Assembly (NCBI RefSeq): GCF_902726645.1
Contig: NZ_CACVAO010000001.1
Coordinates: 1,798,001 to 1,862,000 of the forward strand
Reading direction: 5' to 3'
DNA: 64,000 nt
Source: Halobacillus ihumii
Lineage (GTDB): Bacteria; Bacillota; Bacilli; Bacillales; Halobacillaceae
Numbering within the stretch: the stretch's first letter is position 1; each line of letters opens with the position of its first letter. A program made the position numbers and the translations under genes. Positions 60,762 to 64,000 of this stretch are shown one piece after another. Under the pieces are notes generated by a model that worked only from the letters and a program-made list of their open reading frames with translations, was not told the origin of the DNA and ran no database searches.

Positions 60762-60900
60762 CGCAGCTGGGACATGACTAAACTTTTAAAGTAAAAAGAC
60801 GAACTATGTGCTTTATTTTCGCAGCCGGGTTACATGCACAAATAATTTCTACTTAGTTCGGATTTTCATTTGGTAAAAATACTTTTATCCCAGCCTCTTT
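60762..60900. repeat. Nested-palindrome element between gnd and gntK, possible dispersed repeat
   Basis: Outer arms GCTGGGA (60766-60772) and TCCCAGC (60888-60894), middle arms CGAACTA (60800-60806) and TAGTTCG (60854-60860), inner arms TGTGC (60807-60811) and GCACA (60836-60840) nest concentrically, so the whole about 130 nt is a long imperfect palindrome, ending in a T-rich tract. The form resembles small palindromic repeat elements I associate with intergenic regions of Bacillaceae; the identity is from memory and unverified. Confidence 0.6.
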
Positions 60901-60932
60901 TTCCAGGAATGATAATCACGAGGAGGTCCACC

Positions 60933-62474
60933 ATGAACGAACAGTATTATTTAGGCGTCGATATCGGCACTACGAGTACAAAGGCGGTTCTTTTTAATAA
61001 AAAAGGAGACATCAAAACCCAACATACGGTCAATTACCCTCTTCATACCCCGAACCCGCTAGTAGCCGAACAAGACCCTGCTGAAATCTTTGAAGCGGTA
61101 CTCGACACTATTCGCGAAGCCATCAACAAAGGTGGAATTTCGCGAAGTCAGCTTCAATTTATTTCATTCAGTTCAGCTATGCACAGTTTGATTGCAGTGG
61201 ATAAAGATGGGGCGTTATTAACGAACAGTATTACTTGGGCAGATACGAGAAGTGCAGCACACGCAAGAGACATTAAAGAAAATCGTAATGGCCACGAGAT
61301 TTACTTGCGGACAGGCACCCCAGTTCACGCCATGTCTCCTTTATCAAAATTAGTCTGGCTAAAATCTGAGAAGCCAGATGTATTTGCTAAAGCAGCTAAA
61401 TTTATTTCGATTAAGGAGTATGTGTTTTATCAGCTGTTTGAACAATATGTAATCGATCACTCGATCGCTTCAGCCACCGGCATGTTTAATTTAAAAGAGC
61501 TGGATTGGGATCAGGAGGCTTTATCATTAGCGGAGATCACTCCTGACCATCTCTCTTCTCTTGTACCGACTACCCATTCATTAACAGGTTTAAAGGAAGA
61601 ATATCAGCAAATTCTTGGGCTTTCAGAACAAACTCCATTTATCATTGGCGCTAGTGACGGCGTGCTTTCAAATCTTGGTGTAAATGCTATTGATCCTGGG
61701 GTAATTGCAGTTACGATTGGAACAAGCGGTGCGATCCGTACAGTATCTCATGAGCCTCGAACCGATCCAAAAGGCCGAATCTTCTGTTATGCGCTAACCG
61801 AGGAGCACTGGATTATCGGCGGCCCCGTCAATAACGGTGGAATGGTACTGAGGTGGCTTCGTGATGAGTTTGCTGCAGCCGAAGTAGAAACCGCTGAACG
61901 CCTAGGTATCGACCCTTACGATGTATTAACACGAATCGCGTCCACGATTAAACCCGGTTCGGATGGACTGCTTTTTCATCCATTCCTTACAGGTGAGCGA
62001 GCTCCACTATGGAACTCAAGTGCACGAGGGTCATTTTTCGGCTTAAGCATTCACCATAAGAAACAGCACATGGTAAGGGCAGTGTTAGAAGGAATCATTT
62101 ATAACTTGTATACGGTTCTGTTAGCCCTTGAAGAATTAACTGGGGAGCCTAAGCGTATCCAAGCTACCGGCGGATTTGCCAGGTCTGAGATATGGAGACA
62201 GCTGATGACAGATATTTTCGATAAACCTGTTGTCGTACCTGAAAGTTATGAAAGCTCCTGTCTGGGGGCGGTGGTTCTTGGCATGTATGCTACTGGGGAA
62301 ATTGAAGACTTTAGTGTAGTGTCGGATATGATTGGCCAGACTCATACCCATCAGCCCGACAAGGAAACCACAGCTGTTTATCGAGAACTTCTCCCTATCT
62401 ACATTCGCTTATCCAGATTATTTGAAGAAGAATACGAATCTATTTCAGAGTTTCAGCGCAAGCATATTAAATGA
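60933..62474 (+). CDS. gntK: Gluconokinase (FGGY family)
   Basis: Phosphorylates gluconate to 6-phosphogluconate, 513 aa. N-terminal ATPase loop GVDIGTTSTKAVLF, active-site GASDGVLSNLG (about residue 248-258), C-terminal GGFARSEIWRQ and CLGAVVLGMYA. ATG at 60933 after AGGAGGTCC; the longer frame is not supported by a site. Paired with NAD-type Gnd and a divergent RpiR regulator it forms a short gluconate-to-pentose-phosphate route; a gluconate permease is not in the window. Confidence 0.9.
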   Translation: MNEQYYLGVDIGTTSTKAVLFNKKGDIKTQHTVNYPLHTPNPLVAEQDPAEIFEAVLDTIREAINKGGISRSQLQFISFSSAMHSLIAVDKDGALLTNSITWADTRSAAHARDIKENRNGHEIYLRTGTPVHAMSPLSKLVWLKSEKPDVFAKAAKFISIKEYVFYQLFEQYVIDHSIASATGMFNLKELDWDQEALSLAEITPDHLSSLVPTTHSLTGLKEEYQQILGLSEQTPFIIGASDGVLSNLGVNAIDPGVIAVTIGTSGAIRTVSHEPRTDPKGRIFCYALTEEHWIIGGPVNNGGMVLRWLRDEFAAAEVETAERLGIDPYDVLTRIASTIKPGSDGLLFHPFLTGERAPLWNSSARGSFFGLSIHHKKQHMVRAVLEGIIYNLYTVLLALEELTGEPKRIQATGGFARSEIWRQLMTDIFDKPVVVPESYESSCLGAVVLGMYATGEIEDFSVVSDMIGQTHTHQPDKETTAVYRELLPIYIRLSRLFEEEYESISEFQRKHIK

Positions 62475-62490
62475 ATCACTTACACTACCG

Positions 62491-62520
62491 CCCCTTCACA
62501 TCAATTGTGAGGGGGTTTTT
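62491..62520 (+). terminator. Intrinsic terminator of gntK
   Basis: 10-bp stem with one wobble (62491-62500 with 62506-62515), 5-nt loop, then TTTTT. Confidence 0.8.
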
Positions 62521-62624
62521 TCTTACTTATTCTAAGGTTTAAGCTTCTGGTCGAGGGAAGTGTCCTATTACCATCCGTTTTGTTAAAAAAAGGTGTCTAG
62601 CCAATAGCTTAGAAGGAGGTCTTT

Positions 62625-63044
62625 ATGATAAAAGGATATCATCATCTTTCAAACGCCTATCGGACGACTAATTACCTACTTAACATACCGCTTGTCAACG
62701 ACAATTCGCTTGAGCAGCGGTTTCGAATTACCCTTAAAAATAAGCAATTAAGCCTTTCTCAAGTGTTAGCTATGATTGATAAAGAAGATCTCACCAGGGA
62801 AAAATTCCACACACTATCCTTTGAAATTTACCATGCAGATGAAGTGGGAAATTTACTCTTCGGAGCCTGGAAACGTACTACTAAGTGGAACGGTCTGCAA
62901 GGTGAGGATACTGTGGAGGAAATGAGCAGATACACAAGCCAAATTAAAAGAGATCTCCAACTCGCCGTCCCCTTTCTGAAAGAAACTTTAGGAGAGGACA
63001 TTAAATACGCAGTACCAGCTTTATATCGTTCTAAAAACAGGTAG
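62625..63044 (+). CDS. Uncharacterised 139-aa protein upstream of a molybdopterin oxidoreductase
   Basis: 139 aa, soluble, no signal peptide, no Cys. Conserved-looking segments SFEIYHADEVGNLLFGAWKR and YTSQIKRDLQLAVPFL; basic C-terminus. I do not recognise a family. The ATG follows AAGGAGG, and the next gene starts 16 bp later, so the two are co-transcribed. A chaperone or accessory role for the molybdoenzyme is an inference from position alone. Confidence 0.65.
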   Translation: MIKGYHHLSNAYRTTNYLLNIPLVNDNSLEQRFRITLKNKQLSLSQVLAMIDKEDLTREKFHTLSFEIYHADEVGNLLFGAWKRTTKWNGLQGEDTVEEMSRYTSQIKRDLQLAVPFLKETLGEDIKYAVPALYRSKNR

Positions 63045-63060
63045 AAGGAAGGAGTTCATT

Positions 63061-64000
63061 ATGAAAGAATGGGGACCAATAAAAAATGATCAACATATTA
63101 AAGAGCAGCAAGACGTAGACAAATGGATCCATAGCACTTGCAATCTTTGTTCTATAGGGTGTGGTTGTGAGATTGCTGTTAAGGACAATAGGCTAATTGG
63201 TGTGAGGGGCATGAAAGACCACCAAATGAATCTCGGCCGACTCGATCCTAAAGCCAAAGACCAATGGATTGCGAATAATAGTCCAGACCGCTTACTTCAT
63301 CCTTTAATTCGAAACCAAGAAGGCAAACTCAAGAAGGCAACTTGGGATGAGGCAATGAATAGGATTGTGGACAAAGCGAAAGAAGTGATTGATGAGAAAG
63401 GACCAAATGGTGCAGCTATATATAGTACAGGACAGGGATTTCTTGAAGACTATTACACCATTGCTAAAATTGGACGTGCCGGGATCGGCACACATTTATT
63501 AGATGCGAATACTAGATTATGTACGGCAACAACAGAATACTGCTTGATCCAATCTTTTGGTTCAGATGGTGTACCTGCTTCTTTTGAAGATTTAGACCAT
63601 ACAGATACAGTCATGTTCTTTGGCCACAACCCTGCTGAAACAGGCTCCGTCCTATTTGAGAGAGTAATGACCCGTAAAAAGGAAACTGGTAAACCTTATA
63701 TCATAGTGGTAGATCCACGCGAAACATTAACAGCAAAATCTGCTGACTTACACTTATCCTTAAAAACAGGGTCGAATCTTGCTTTATTAAATGGGTTGAT
63801 AGGAGAAATGATCCGCAGAAATTACGTGAATGACTCTTTTATTCGGAAACATACGGTTCACTTTGATGAAATGAAAAAGACAGCTGCAGAATGGTCCTTA
63901 GAACAAACCAAACAATATACTGGTATTACCCTTGAAAAGTTAGAAGAGGCTGTGGAACAACTTGGCCGCACTAACAGTCTTGTGAGTACAACGCTTCAAG
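63061..64000 (+). CDS. Molybdopterin oxidoreductase catalytic subunit, N-terminal part (3' end outside window)
   Basis: DMSO-reductase-family catalytic subunit; first 313 residues visible. Iron-sulfur segment CNLCSIGCGCEIAV (Cys27, Cys30, Cys34, with an extra Cys36). The usual fourth Cys in a GRLCPKG-type motif is replaced, here GRLDPKA (Asp62). The Mo-ligand region reads ANTRLCTATTEY with Cys about 154, pointing to the Cys-liganded NarB/NasC/Nap or related class. FFGHNPAETGS and VVDPRETLTAKSAD are cofactor-binding. ATG after GGAAGGAG. Formate, nitrate or another substrate cannot be decided. Confidence 0.85.
   Translation, partial: MKEWGPIKNDQHIKEQQDVDKWIHSTCNLCSIGCGCEIAVKDNRLIGVRGMKDHQMNLGRLDPKAKDQWIANNSPDRLLHPLIRNQEGKLKKATWDEAMNRIVDKAKEVIDEKGPNGAAIYSTGQGFLEDYYTIAKIGRAGIGTHLLDANTRLCTATTEYCLIQSFGSDGVPASFEDLDHTDTVMFFGHNPAETGSVLFERVMTRKKETGKPYIIVVDPRETLTAKSADLHLSLKTGSNLALLNGLIGEMIRRNYVNDSFIRKHTVHFDEMKKTAAEWSLEQTKQYTGITLEKLEEAVEQLGRTNSLVSTTLQ

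Overview
The window reads as chromosome from a moderately halophilic, low-to-mid GC Gram-positive of the Bacillaceae, Halobacillus-like. The genus is an inference from gene content. Strong Shine-Dalgarno sites, frequent GTG/TTG starts, lipoboxes, an LTA synthase, a qox-type quinol oxidase, T-tailed terminators and TPP riboswitches all point to Bacillota. Two compatible-solute importers (an OpuC-type ABC system and a BCCT carrier) and two gene sets resembling ectoine/hydroxyectoine catabolism point to a salt-adapted lifestyle. I saw no rRNA, tRNA, CRISPR array, transposase or prophage. Both ends of the window cut through genes.

Layout. 0-3.3 kb: opuC-like operon (ATPase with CBS domains, permease, lipoprotein, permease). 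3.3-11.6 kb: mostly single genes (CocE-like hydrolase, AlkA-like glycosylase, cupredoxin, ATP-grasp ligase, Gfo/Idh oxidoreductase, hydrolases, CAP lipoprotein). 11.7-18.8 kb: a tightly packed six-gene minus-strand operon (DoeA/EutD-like hydrolase, EutC-like cyclodeaminase, gamma-family PLP enzyme, M20 amidohydrolase, homoserine dehydrogenase without ACT domain, aldehyde dehydrogenase). I read it as a variant ectoine-breakdown route ending at aspartate. 19-24.3 kb: ATP-pyrophosphatase gene, then qoxABCD plus an extra short subunit-IV-like gene. 25.7-25.9 kb: a perfect 21-bp tandem repeat array between two hairpins. 25.9-29.7 kb: thiamine genes tenA-thiD-thiM-thiE and thiW, each group behind its own TPP riboswitch. 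29.7-32.4 kb: EutB-like dehydratase with a PucR-type regulator, a plausible second part of the ectoine system. 32.7-35.4 kb: divergent Ku and LigD end-joining genes; ligD is interrupted by an in-frame TAG at a conserved ligase motif. 35.5-39.4 kb: acyl-CoA dehydrogenase, thiolase, acyl-CoA ligase. 39.8-47.7 kb: HAD phosphatase, LTA synthase, DinB protein, BioY behind a BirA-type operator, CapA-like lipoprotein, HxlR regulator, small lipoprotein, TauE-like permease, small zinc-ribbon protein.

47.8-49.9 kb holds an actin-like (ParM/StbA family) gene, a downstream partner with an acidic tail, and an upstream repeat-rich region, together resembling a plasmid-type segregation cassette embedded among housekeeping genes. 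50-58.7 kb: rRNA methyltransferase, MarR-MFS pair, DUF488 protein, M20 dipeptidase, DASS carrier, BCCT carrier and a 22-residue hydrophobic peptide gene. 58.9-62.5 kb: RpiR regulator divergent from 6-phosphogluconate dehydrogenase and gluconokinase, with a palindromic repeat-like element between the last two. 62.6-64 kb: an unrecognised protein followed by a truncated molybdopterin oxidoreductase.

Most start sites below were placed by Shine-Dalgarno spacing rather than by the longest open frame.
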